From an uncultured Verrucomicrobiae bacterium (lineage in GTDB: Bacteria > Verrucomicrobiota > Verrucomicrobiia > Verrucomicrobiales > DEV007): a stretch of DNA of 7,107 nt. Positions 1-6,500 of this stretch are shown one piece after another. Numbering within the stretch: position 1 is the first letter of the stretch; each line of letters opens with the position of its first letter. The DNA lies in NCBI GenBank assembly GCA_937898895.1, contig CALDKL010000155.1, positions 1 to 7,107 of the forward strand, in the 5' to 3' direction. The position numbers and the translations under genes are program-made. The notes beneath the pieces are model-generated. The model did no database searches. It was not told the origin of the DNA and worked only from the letters and a program-made list of their open reading frames with translations.

Positions 1-1
1 T

Positions 2-46
2 CCCCCCGCAATCTTTGTCGCGGTCTCGACAAAAATGATGAGAAGG
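2..46 (+). repeat. 45-bp interspersed repeat, copy 1 (hairpin-bearing)
   Basis: This stretch recurs in the same orientation at 1431-1475 with 44 of 45 bases identical. It starts with six C residues and ends in ATGATGAGAAGG. It contains a perfect 7-bp inverted repeat, TTTGTCG (14-20) and CGACAAA (27-33), around the 6-base loop CGGTCT. The single difference from copy 2 lies in the loop (C at 25, T at 1454), so the stem is conserved. There is no U-tract after the stem on either strand, so it is not a textbook terminator. It lies 3' of the minus-strand operon. Position 1 is the window edge, so the repeat may extend further left. Confidence 0.9.
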
Positions 47-177
47 ACAGGCCACCACGGGCTCCGCTTCGCGGGCCACCTCTCGCGGCTTGCTCCACCG
101 ACAGCCTCAACCCTTCATCTCGGTCCTGGCTCCGTTTTCCGGGGCGACTTCAGGCATCGCCGCTCCCCCTCGATTGG
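47..177. other. GC-rich non-coding stretch downstream of the minus-strand operon
   Basis: No ORF of convincing size or composition lies here. It contains three CCACC words (53-57, 76-80, 94-98), two of them inside GGCCACC, and a small CGC-TTC-GCG hairpin near 67-75, typical of GC-rich intergenic repeat DNA. On the minus strand a 16-codon ORF (157 down to 107, starting MPEVAPENG) follows a GGGGGAG sequence 5 bases before its ATG. It is too short to call as a gene. I see no terminator with a T-run. Confidence 0.45.
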
Positions 178-399
178 TCAACGCGATTGATTTGACGTCG
201 CTCGCGGCGCGACCGGCCAATCCTCGATGGTGAAGGGCTGCGTCGCTGGCAGGAACCCACGGGTGTCTTCCCCTCTCATCCGACGCAGCAGACGATTTTC
301 GGCCTGCCAACGATCCGTCTCTTCGGAGCTGCGGGGCCGACCGGAGAGATCGGGAACGTCGCCGATCGGAAGGTCCAGGTCGAGCAGGTCCGGATTCAT
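178..399 (-). CDS. small uncharacterised protein, coupled to nucleotidyltransferase
   Basis: This 73-residue protein starts MNPDLLDLDLPIGDVPDL. I do not recognise the family. It has an acidic Asp/Leu/Pro N-terminus (residues 1-20), a middle stretch rich in Arg and Glu that is probably helical (about 25-42, with WQAENRLLRRMR), and a tail containing FTIEDW. No membrane segment or signal peptide is visible. I chose the ATG at 399 because it overlaps the TGA of the nucleotidyltransferase (398-396) in an ATGA junction, which points to translational coupling. A longer reading from 453 would overlap the upstream gene by 58 bp and adds an Arg-rich segment, so it is less likely. Codon third positions are GC-rich, consistent with real coding. 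By position it could be the partner of an AbiEii-like enzyme, as an antitoxin or accessory protein. That is inference only; it lacks the winged-helix look and size of AbiEi antitoxins. Confidence 0.68.
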   Translation of the reverse strand: MNPDLLDLDLPIGDVPDLSGRPRSSEETDRWQAENRLLRRMRGEDTRGFLPATQPFTIEDWPVAPRATSNQSR

Positions 400-914
400 G
401 GTTCGAGGGATAGGATCGATTCGAAGATCCCGGCGGGACCGTATCGTTCGCACAAAGCCCGCAACTCCGCAAGATCGAACGCATCGGGGTGGAGCCGCCT
501 CAGCGCAATGATATCCTGGAGATCGCGAGGACGCCGATCCGGGTTGTTCCGCATCGCATGGAGCTTGAGCGCGACCATTCCGGCGACCGACGGAACCCTG
601 GCGACCGTTTCACCGAAGAGGCAAGAGACTGCGTCCGCCTCGAGCTTTTTGAAAGTCGGAGCATCGACGTAGAGCAGATCGATCTCGGGATTCTCGCCGC
701 TCGACGACATCCAGCGCGAAAAGATGGAAGTCTCCGCGACCACTGCGTAGCCGTAGTCCAGGAGAAGGCTCCGCATCTTCCCCAGTTCTCCAAGCGGCAG
801 GAGCAGGTCGAGATCGAGAGTGTTCCGGACGTAGCCATGCGCCTCAAGACCACGACCACCGATGAGAAGGTAGGAAATGGAGTGACGTTCGAGATGCGAA
901 AGCAGCCGGATCAT
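396..914 (-). CDS. AbiEii-like nucleotidyltransferase domain protein
   Basis: This 172-residue protein has the minimal nucleotidyltransferase fold pattern of the AbiEii/MNT type. It shows LLIGGRGLEAHG (residues 16-27) with the Gly-Gly pair at 19-20, then the two metal-binding Asp residues in TLDLDL (Asp34, Asp36), and a third carboxylate in EIDLLY (Asp79). C-terminally, ALKLHAM (115-121) followed by RDLQDI (130-135) matches the Lys and Asp-x-x-Asp pattern of AbiEii-type proteins. Such enzymes transfer NMP from NTP to RNA or protein, and many are toxins or antitoxins of toxin-antitoxin or abortive-infection systems. The ATG at 914 forms an ATGA overlap with the end of the upstream ORF. A start at 977 is possible but adds an Arg-rich segment and long overlap. 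The gene end overlaps the next gene by ATGA. The substrate is unknown and no AbiEi-type regulator is seen. It is shorter than typical AbiEii (near 300 residues), so 'AbiEii-like' is a fold-level call. Confidence 0.85.
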   Translation of the reverse strand: MIRLLSHLERHSISYLLIGGRGLEAHGYVRNTLDLDLLLPLGELGKMRSLLLDYGYAVVAETSIFSRWMSSSGENPEIDLLYVDAPTFKKLEADAVSCLFGETVARVPSVAGMVALKLHAMRNNPDRRPRDLQDIIALRRLHPDAFDLAELRALCERYGPAGIFESILSLEP

Positions 915-1186
915 GCAGCGTCGTCCAGAGAATGTATGCCGCAGTCTAGCAGGCTGTCGGACGTAGACGAGCGACAAGATTCAGATTCAGAGGGAAAGTC
1001 GAAATCTCCCGGCGCTACGACCGGACCATTGTCGAGACCGGGAGCGGGGCGTGGGAGCGGCAGATCCTCGATCACGACCAGCAGTGCGAGGGCGACGTCT
1101 CTGGCTTCGTGTAGGAGTCTAAGCCCAAAAACGAAAATGGGAAATCCAGTTCGCCTCCAAATCGTTGATGGCCAGCCTATTCCCAT
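911..1186 (-). CDS. possible small ORF upstream of the nucleotidyltransferase
   Basis: This is a 91-residue ORF with no family I recognise. It is tentative. Evidence for: its TGA (913-911) overlaps the ATG of the nucleotidyltransferase in an ATGA junction, the same arrangement as the next junction, and the stretch from about residue 27 on (EARDVALALLVVIEDLPL) has a plausible protein composition with an acidic C-terminal half. Evidence against: the N-terminal 20 residues are Trp/Arg-rich and less protein-like, the Ser/Cys-rich segment near residues 65-75 is odd, and no ribosome binding site is apparent. The true start could be an internal GTG (for example the Val before IEDLPL) or lie elsewhere. 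It could also be a gene remnant or leader region read by chance. If real, the operon has three genes. Confidence 0.38.
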   Translation of the reverse strand: MGIGWPSTIWRRTGFPIFVFGLRLLHEARDVALALLVVIEDLPLPRPAPGLDNGPVVAPGDFDFPSESESCRSSTSDSLLDCGIHSLDDAA

Positions 1187-1219
1187 CGCCCCGCGATGAA
1201 CATTTTGGATGATGGCCCT

Positions 1220-1230
1220 TTGATTATCAA
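1220..1230. promoter_or_regulatory. AT-rich palindrome TTGATTATCAA, possible operator
   Basis: TTGAT and ATCAA form a perfect 5-bp inverted repeat around one central base, in the only AT-rich patch of the region. It lies 34 bp upstream of the possible minus-strand ORF start (1186) and about 300 bp upstream of aroE. Such a site could bind a small dimeric regulator controlling the minus-strand operon. This is position-based inference and an 11-bp palindrome can arise by chance. Confidence 0.25.
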
Positions 1231-1329
1231 TTCATTATGCTTCAAGGAAAAGCGCGGTTTTTGCCCCCCCATTCCCGTTTTTAGGCTAAGCGGTCCCTCG
1301 CGCGATGGGGCTGGCGGAAGAACCTGTCC

Positions 1330-1351
1330 CTGTGAATTTCCTGTGAATTTG
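1330..1351. repeat. 11-bp tandem duplication, two units
   Basis: CTGTGAATTTC (1330-1340) is followed directly by CTGTGAATTTG (1341-1351), 10 of 11 bases identical. The unit length is not a multiple of three. The duplication sits at the left edge of the open stretch 1336-1425, where it places a TGA in that frame (1333-1335). This is compatible with a slippage duplication in decayed sequence. Confidence 0.75.
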
Positions 1352-1425
1352 TCCAGTTGCTGACCGGAAAGAAGGCGACGGTGCTGAAGGAAGATCCCTG
1401 CGTGTCCTTGGTCGAGGCCGTGTGA
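1336..1425 (+). pseudogene. possible 3' remnant of a lost gene
   Basis: This frame is open for 29 codons before TGA at 1423-1425 and reads, in part, EFVQLLTGKKATVLKEDP then CVSLVEAV. The composition is protein-like and third positions are GC-rich, unlike the surrounding intergenic DNA, but there is no suitable start codon and the frame is closed upstream by a TGA at 1333-1335 within the tandem duplication. It ends 5 bp before repeat copy 2. The pattern is loosely like the C-terminal helix of Gfo/Idh/MocA oxidoreductases, but it is far too short to assign. It could also be chance. Confidence 0.25.
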
Positions 1426-1430
1426 GTCTG

Positions 1431-1475
1431 CCCCCCGCAATCTTTGTCGCGGTTTCGACAAAAATGATGAGAAGG
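1431..1475 (+). repeat. 45-bp interspersed repeat, copy 2 (hairpin-bearing)
   Basis: This is the second copy of the repeat at 2-46, in the same orientation. The stem arms TTTGTCG (1443-1449) and CGACAAA (1456-1462) flank the loop CGGTTT. The identity stops sharply on the right: copy 1 continues ACAGGCC and copy 2 continues TCGAAG. On the left, copy 1 reaches the window edge. The copy lies 54 bp upstream of the aroE start and could form a hairpin in an aroE leader transcript. The two copies bracket the nucleotidyltransferase unit. Confidence 0.9.
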
Positions 1476-1503
1476 TCGAAGTCTTTTCTTTGACGTGCAG
1501 CCC

Positions 1504-1522
1504 GACAGGCCGGAAACCTGTC
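1504..1522 (+). promoter_or_regulatory. 6-bp-stem hairpin just before the aroE start
   Basis: GACAGG (1504-1509) and CCTGTC (1517-1522) form a perfect stem around a 7-base loop, ending 6 bases before the aroE ATG at 1529. No Shine-Dalgarno sequence is present in this space, so the hairpin occupies the place where the ribosome would dock. It could affect initiation or be a small dispersed palindrome. The 8-mer GACAGGCC of its left half also occurs right at the end of repeat copy 1 (46-53). Confidence 0.4.
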
Positions 1523-1528
1523 TCTCCC

Positions 1529-2437
1529 ATGTCCGCACTTCCTTCCGTCTACACTCTCGCCGACCTGGAACGGTGGCCCAAACGATCCGGCGAACAGGTC
1601 CGCCTCGCCGTGATCGGGGATCCGGTGGCCCATTCGCGTTCCCCCCAGATGCACAATCCGGCACTGCGGGCCGCAGGGATCGAGGGTGAGTATGTCAGGG
1701 TCCACCTGCGTCCCAACGAACTCGTCGCGGGAGTCGCGGCTCTGCGGGCGGCGGAGTTTCTCGGGTTCAATGTCACCATCCCCCACAAGAGCGCCCTGTT
1801 TGCTCTGGTGGAGGAAAAGAGCGAGACGGCGAGCCGCATCGGAGCGGTCAACACCGTCGCGATCTGTGGCGAGACACTCGTGGGACACAACACAGACGCA
1901 CCAGGCCTGCAGCGGGCGGTGCGTGAGGCGTTCTCGGCGGATCTGGCGGATCTCCGCATCTTCATCGTCGGGGCGGGCGGCGGGGCGGGGCGAGCGGCGG
2001 CGGTGCAGTGCGCCCTCGACGGGTGTCAGCGCCTTGTCCTCGCCAATCGAACCGTGGAAAAGGCGCGGGAGCTTGCTGCGGAACTCGCAGACGCTCTGCC
2101 CGGCCCGGATCGTATCGTGGCGATCCCCTGGGATGAAAGCGCGATGGAACACGAACTCGACCGCATCGACTTGATCCTCAATGCCACCTCACTCGGGATG
2201 AAGTCCGACGACGACGCGGTGGTGCCCCGGCGATTGCTGCGGCCGCAGCACCTCGTGTATGATATGGTCTACGCCCCTCCGCAGACTCGGCTCATGGCCG
2301 AGGTCGGCGAGGCCGGGGGACGGGCCGCGAACGGACTCGGAATGTTGCTTTGGCAGGGTGCGCTCGCCTTCGAATTCTGGTTTGACCGCCCTGCTCCGGT
2401 CGAGGCGATGCGCGAGGGACTCGTGAGCACCCTGTGA
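1529..2437 (+). CDS. aroE: shikimate dehydrogenase (NADP+), AroE
   Basis: This 302-residue protein catalyses the reduction of 3-dehydroshikimate to shikimate with NADPH, the fourth step of the chorismate pathway, in the cytoplasm. The shikimate site is clear: SRSPQMHN (residues 36-43) with the two binding Ser residues, NVTIPHK (81-87) with catalytic Lys87, GAVNT (105-109), and GHNTDAPG (119-126) with catalytic Asp123. The nucleotide-binding loop is GAGGGAGRA (148-156), followed by NRT (173-175), which contacts the NADP phosphate. NATSLGM (218-224) and the C-terminal ANGLGMLLWQGALAF (from 267, with conserved Gln276) complete the family signature. The length is slightly above the usual 270-290 because of a lead of about 23 residues before the first strand. 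I chose the ATG at 1529; a TTG at 1490 would add 13 unlikely residues and read through the upstream hairpin. No ribosome binding site is seen. It stands alone, convergent with the lactonase gene. Confidence 0.96.
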   Translation: MSALPSVYTLADLERWPKRSGEQVRLAVIGDPVAHSRSPQMHNPALRAAGIEGEYVRVHLRPNELVAGVAALRAAEFLGFNVTIPHKSALFALVEEKSETASRIGAVNTVAICGETLVGHNTDAPGLQRAVREAFSADLADLRIFIVGAGGGAGRAAAVQCALDGCQRLVLANRTVEKARELAAELADALPGPDRIVAIPWDESAMEHELDRIDLILNATSLGMKSDDDAVVPRRLLRPQHLVYDMVYAPPQTRLMAEVGEAGGRAANGLGMLLWQGALAFEFWFDRPAPVEAMREGLVSTL

Positions 2438-2477
2438 ACTGCGTCGACCGCTGTGCCAACCGTTCCTCGTGGAGAGG

Positions 2478-3530
2478 TCACCGACCCGCTCCTTTCGTGA
2501 GGGTCTGAATGCGGCAGAGATACATGTCGGTGGTGAGATAAAGCACACTGCCGTCTCCGCCCCAGGCGCAGTTGGAGGTGCGTTCGCCCGTGGAGATGCG
2601 ACCGAGGAGTTTGCCCTGCGGAGTGAGGATGTGGACCCCGCCCGGACCGGTCGCCCAGAGATTACCGTCTTTGTCGACCTTGAGTCCGTCCGGCAAACCG
2701 GGAAGCCCGGACTTCACCGCCTCGGTTGCGTCGCAGAGGATACGACCCTCGCCGAGGGAACCGTCGTCGTTCATTGGGAACGCCTTCCAGATCGCCGCAT
2801 CAGGGTCCGATTGGGCGACATAGAGGGTCTTGTAGTCGGGCGAAAAGGCGATGCCGTTCGGTCGCGTCATCTCGCGGGTGAGGAGGCTGAGCTTGCCGTC
2901 GGGGGCGAGACGAAACACACCGCAGAAATCGAGTTCGCGTTTTGGATCGTTCCATTGCTTCGGCAGTCCGTAGGGAGGATCGGTGAAAAAGAGGGTCTTC
3001 CCATCCGCGCCGAGACAGACGTCGTTCGGGCTGTTGAGGCGCTTGCCTTCGAAGTTGTCGACGAGGGTGCGCTTGCCTCCCTGTGCAGTGAGGAGGGAGA
3101 GACGCCGATCTCCGTGTTCGCAGGAGATGAGCTGGGCCTTCTCATCGAGGAGGAGGCCATTGCAGCCCGGTTCGCCGCCGTAGTCGGAGACGCCGGTGTA
3201 GCCGGAAGGCTGGAGCCAGGTTTTCGCCCCGACTCCCTCGTCCCAGCGGACGACCCGATTGTTCGGGATATCGGAAAAGAGGAGATACCCTCCGTAAGGG
3301 TGTCCTTTTTCGGCGACCCAGACAGGTCCCTCGGTCCAGGCGAACCCTGACGAAAGTACCTCGATCCGAGTGTCCGGGGAGAGAAGGTGATCGAGCGCCG
3401 GATCGAGTCTCACGATCTCGCCGAGCGAGGGGAAATTCCGGGTATCCTGGGCGGCGACGGATGCGATGGAGAGGGCCGTGCCGAGAGCAAGGGCGGCAGA
3501 GAGTGGCATGAGGATCAATTTGCGGATCAT
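2478..3530 (-). CDS. exported SMP-30/gluconolactonase-like lactonase
   Basis: This 350-residue protein begins with a signal peptide: MIRK, a hydrophobic core to about residue 23, and a probable cut after VAA (25-27). The rest is a six-bladed propeller of the SMP-30/gluconolactonase family, whose members hydrolyse sugar lactones using one divalent metal. The expected metal ligands are present: Glu67 in TEGPVW, Asn169 in LNSPNDV, and Asp281 in LPDGLKVD, with Asn225 in RPNGIAFSPD. Blade motifs such as LFSDIPNNRV (84-93) and FFTDPPYG (181-188) are typical. It probably acts in the periplasm on gluconolactone or a related sugar lactone; the exact substrate cannot be read from sequence. The aroE stop is 40 bp beyond its stop and the membrane-protein gene diverges from its start. 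No Shine-Dalgarno sequence precedes the ATG; Met8 is an alternative start but would shorten the signal peptide's basic end. Confidence 0.9.
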   Translation of the reverse strand: MIRKLILMPLSAALALGTALSIASVAAQDTRNFPSLGEIVRLDPALDHLLSPDTRIEVLSSGFAWTEGPVWVAEKGHPYGGYLLFSDIPNNRVVRWDEGVGAKTWLQPSGYTGVSDYGGEPGCNGLLLDEKAQLISCEHGDRRLSLLTAQGGKRTLVDNFEGKRLNSPNDVCLGADGKTLFFTDPPYGLPKQWNDPKRELDFCGVFRLAPDGKLSLLTREMTRPNGIAFSPDYKTLYVAQSDPDAAIWKAFPMNDDGSLGEGRILCDATEAVKSGLPGLPDGLKVDKDGNLWATGPGGVHILTPQGKLLGRISTGERTSNCAWGGDGSVLYLTTDMYLCRIQTLTKGAGR

Positions 3531-3584
3531 TGAGAAAGGTTGATGATATGGGGTTTCCGGTTTCGGGACGAGTGTTGCAAATCC
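3531..3584. other. 54-bp divergent intergenic gap
   Basis: This is the only space between the divergent lactonase and AsmA-like genes, so at least one promoter would be expected here or just inside the genes. I see no clean -35/-10 pair on either strand. GAGAAAGG (3532-3539) sits just before the TTG (3540) and ATG (3543) that would start a longer reading of the plus-strand gene. That spacing of 0-3 bases is too short for a good ribosome binding site. Confidence 0.4.
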
Positions 3585-6500
3585 ATGAACGAAAAAGCAA
3601 GCCGTAAGAACGACGGAGAGAGCACGGATTCGAGTGCGGAGAAATCCCCCGAGCTTCCCGGCATCGATGCGGGAGAAGAAATTGCGTTGGAACCCGTCGA
3701 GGGCGAAGAGATCGATCCGCTGCCCAAATGGTGGGACGAACCGATCACGGCCGACCGGGGCAGGCCCGAGAACCGTCGCCTCGAGGAAGGCGTCGAGCCG
3801 GAGCAGCCGAGGCGGAAGCCGTTGCGTTCACTGGATGAAGGAGTCGAGGTGCCGTCGGAATCTGAAGCCGAAGCAGCGCCTCCCGCACCCGATCCGGTCG
3901 CAGCCCTCGCGCAGGACGAGGCAGAAGCGCCGAAGGGTGCTGCGGAGTCTCCGGAGTCTACGGACAACACCTTTTTCAACATGCCGGAGATCGATGCCGG
4001 AGCGATCCGGGTGAAACGGACTCGCAAAGGGGAGGAAGCGGCGGATGACGGCGATCTTTCCGTTTTTTTTGGTGAAGACTCCGTTTCGGTTGCGGCAGAC
4101 CCTTCTTCGGAAGAGCCTGACAAACCCACGACTACCGCAGCGCGAGCGGCGGAAGGTTTGGCAGAGGGGACGAACGAACAGCCGACAGCGCAGGGTGCGG
4201 CAGATCAATCGGGTCCGCTACCCAAGGGGCCACCGCCGATTCCGCTTGCGTTTGACGGGGGCTTCGAAGAAAAGACGCCATTGATTGCCTCGGCTGGACT
4301 GCCGGTGAAGATGCGCCCGCCCGCTTCTGCCGATGCAGTCTCCGAAGCAGTCCCGGCGAGTGCTCCTGCAACTCCTGCAACTCCGGCAACCGTTCCCAAA
4401 GAATTGGCCCAGGAGCCGTCACCGGAACCTGTCGCAACTCCGGAAGTCGCCGCGACTCCTCCGGAGGCGGCGAAATCGAACCCGCCATCGGAGCCCTCCC
4501 AACCCGAATCTGCTGCGGCGGAGGAAACCAAGGAGAGGCCACAATTCCCCGAATCGGAAGAATCGTTCGCCGTCATCGGAGATCCGCTTTCGCTGGAGGA
4601 ACCGAAGAAGCTTGCCGCCCAATCGCCAAATCCCGCGCCAACGAAGAAGAAGGCGGGTTGTTGGACGATCTTCGCCACGCTCTTCTTTTTTGCGACACTG
4701 TTCGCGCTCGCGCTGCTGGCAGCGGGCGCGTTCTACGCGTGGTCGGCGGTGGGTCGGTTGACCGAGACACTAGCCGAAACGACTCGCGAGAAACTGGCCC
4801 GGCAGGACATTCACCTGGATTACGGAGGATGGTCCTACGAATTTCCCCGTGGGTTTGTTTTCGATGAGGTTACCCTCTACGAAGACGCCTCGAAGTCACA
4901 GCCGGTGCTGAAGGCAACCGGACTCGGGGTGAATGTCGACATTCCCGGTCTCATCAAAGATGCGGGCTCGCTGAATGCGGCCGAGTTTTCCCTGCGGGAT
5001 TCAAAACTGACCTTCTATCAGAAGGGAGCGCTGTATGCGGAGATCGGCGGAGCCGAGGGCGAAATCCTCGCGGATGCCTCCGCCGTTTCCATCGAGCGCC
5101 TCGCCGCCACCGTCGGAGGGCTGAGAGTGCGTCTCGACGGAGTGATCAAGCTTCCTGACAAAGATGCCATCCGTTCCGCCGCACCTGGTTCCGCTGTGGC
5201 GGGTGAGACCCCGTCGAACCCGCTCGGCGCGATCGACCTGTCCGCCTTCCGCGATCTGGCACCCTGGCTGAGCTTCGAGAACACGGGGGGCGAGCCGCCC
5301 TTGCTTTCGCTCTCCTTTTCGATGGATGCGAGGGAGCCCGATCTCGCCCGGATCGAGGGGCATCTCGGGGGCTCGGTGGTGAAGTGGCGCGGGATCGATT
5401 TCAAGAGTCTCTCGGCCACCTTCCGCGTCGATCCGAAATCCGGTGAGTTGCGCTTTCCGAACCTCCAGGCCGAATACGGCGAAGGGCTCATCGGTGCGGT
5501 CCTCTCGATCGATATGGGCTCGCAGACCCTGAAAATCGAGCGTCTTCAGTCGACCGTCGATGTGCCCGCGTTGTTGACCGCATATGATGCTGCCTGGAGC
5601 AAGACCTTCCAATCCCTTCGCTTCGTGGACGCACCCACCCTGCAAATCAGCGGCGAGATGCCGCTGGCGGAGCCGGGCAATGCCAAGCTTGCGATTCGAT
5701 ACGAGCATCTCCAGGGGCTCGTTTATCGCGATGGAGAGCGCGAACTTCCTCTCACCGATCTCCGCGGGAAATTCACCTACGACAAGGGAGCCCTTGAAAC
5801 CAACGATGCCGCCGCGCGTCTGTTTGGCGGGGTGGTCTCCGTGAACGGGGCGACCAATCTCGCTCAGGAAAAGCGTCCCTTCACCGGCCTGATCGAACTC
5901 ACCGGCGTATCCCTGAAGGAGGCGACCTCGTGGTTCGGTCAGGATGGCACAGGGCTTTCGGGACGACTCGCCCTCACGTTCCGCGGCACCGGGACTGCCG
6001 ATATTTCGAGTGTCAACGGAGGCGGCAATCTCCGTATCGAGGAGGCGGAACTGCCGACCTTTCCCGCCGTGGGGAAAGTACAGGCCCTGCTGGGGGGGAT
6101 CGTGCCTGCCTTTGGCATCCAGGGCGGAGGGACCGTGATGGGAGCCTATATCCTCGAGTCGGGTGTGCTCGTCACCAGTGACCTCACCGTGCGCAACGGC
6201 GGAGTCCGTATTGTGACGAACGGGAACGTCAACCTCTCCCGTCGGGAGACCTCCTTTGTTTCCTCGGCGGAGGTGGAACCATCGCTCGCTGCGGTGACAG
6301 GATTGAAAGACAAGGTCATCCAGGTCGAAGGGAAAGGCCCGCTGACCGAACCCGCCCTGAAACTGCGACAGTTTCCGGTCGAGTTTGCGGCGGCAAGTCT
6401 GGCACCGGCCCTCGGCACGACGCCGGAGACGCTCGGAATGCTGAAATCTCTGATCGGGTCGGATCGTGCCTCCGAAATTTTCGTGGGCACTCCGGGAGCG

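Larger units (their letters stand above)
1187..1528. other. 342-bp gene-free stretch between the nucleotidyltransferase unit and aroE
   Basis: No convincing complete gene is seen. From left to right it holds: an AT-rich patch at about 1200-1260 that could hold the promoter of the minus-strand operon, though no clean -35/-10 pair is visible; the palindrome at 1220-1230; a run of seven C at 1264-1270; an 11-bp tandem duplication (1330-1351); a 30-codon open stretch ending at 1425 that resembles a gene tail; repeat copy 2 (1431-1475); and a 6-bp-stem hairpin (1504-1522) just before aroE. Confidence 0.6.

Noticed and set aside
14..33. Rho-independent terminator at the repeat hairpin
   Set aside because: The stem is AT-rich at its base and no T-run follows it on either strand.
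2..46. CRISPR array
   Set aside because: Only two repeat copies exist, 1.4 kb apart, with genes rather than regular spacers between them.
107..157. 16-residue peptide gene on the minus strand
   Set aside because: It has a well-spaced GGGGGAG, but it is too short to separate from chance in GC-rich DNA, and nothing else supports translation.
489..1199. 236-residue plus-strand ORF opposite the nucleotidyltransferase
   Set aside because: It is the shadow of the minus-strand enzyme. It is Arg/Ser/Thr-rich, matches no family and has no domain motifs, while the opposite strand has clear catalytic residues.
1286..2152. 288-residue minus-strand ORF antisense to aroE
   Set aside because: Its composition is Arg/His/Gly-rich and it overlaps the well-conserved AroE frame. 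It is the usual antisense open frame of a GC-rich gene.
2438..2477. Bidirectional terminator between convergent aroE and lactonase genes
   Set aside because: I looked for a GC-rich stem with flanking T/A runs in the 40-bp gap and found none.
2469..3350. 293-residue plus-strand ORF opposite the lactonase
   Set aside because: Mirror frame of the SMP-30 family gene, which has a signal peptide and all metal ligands on the minus strand.
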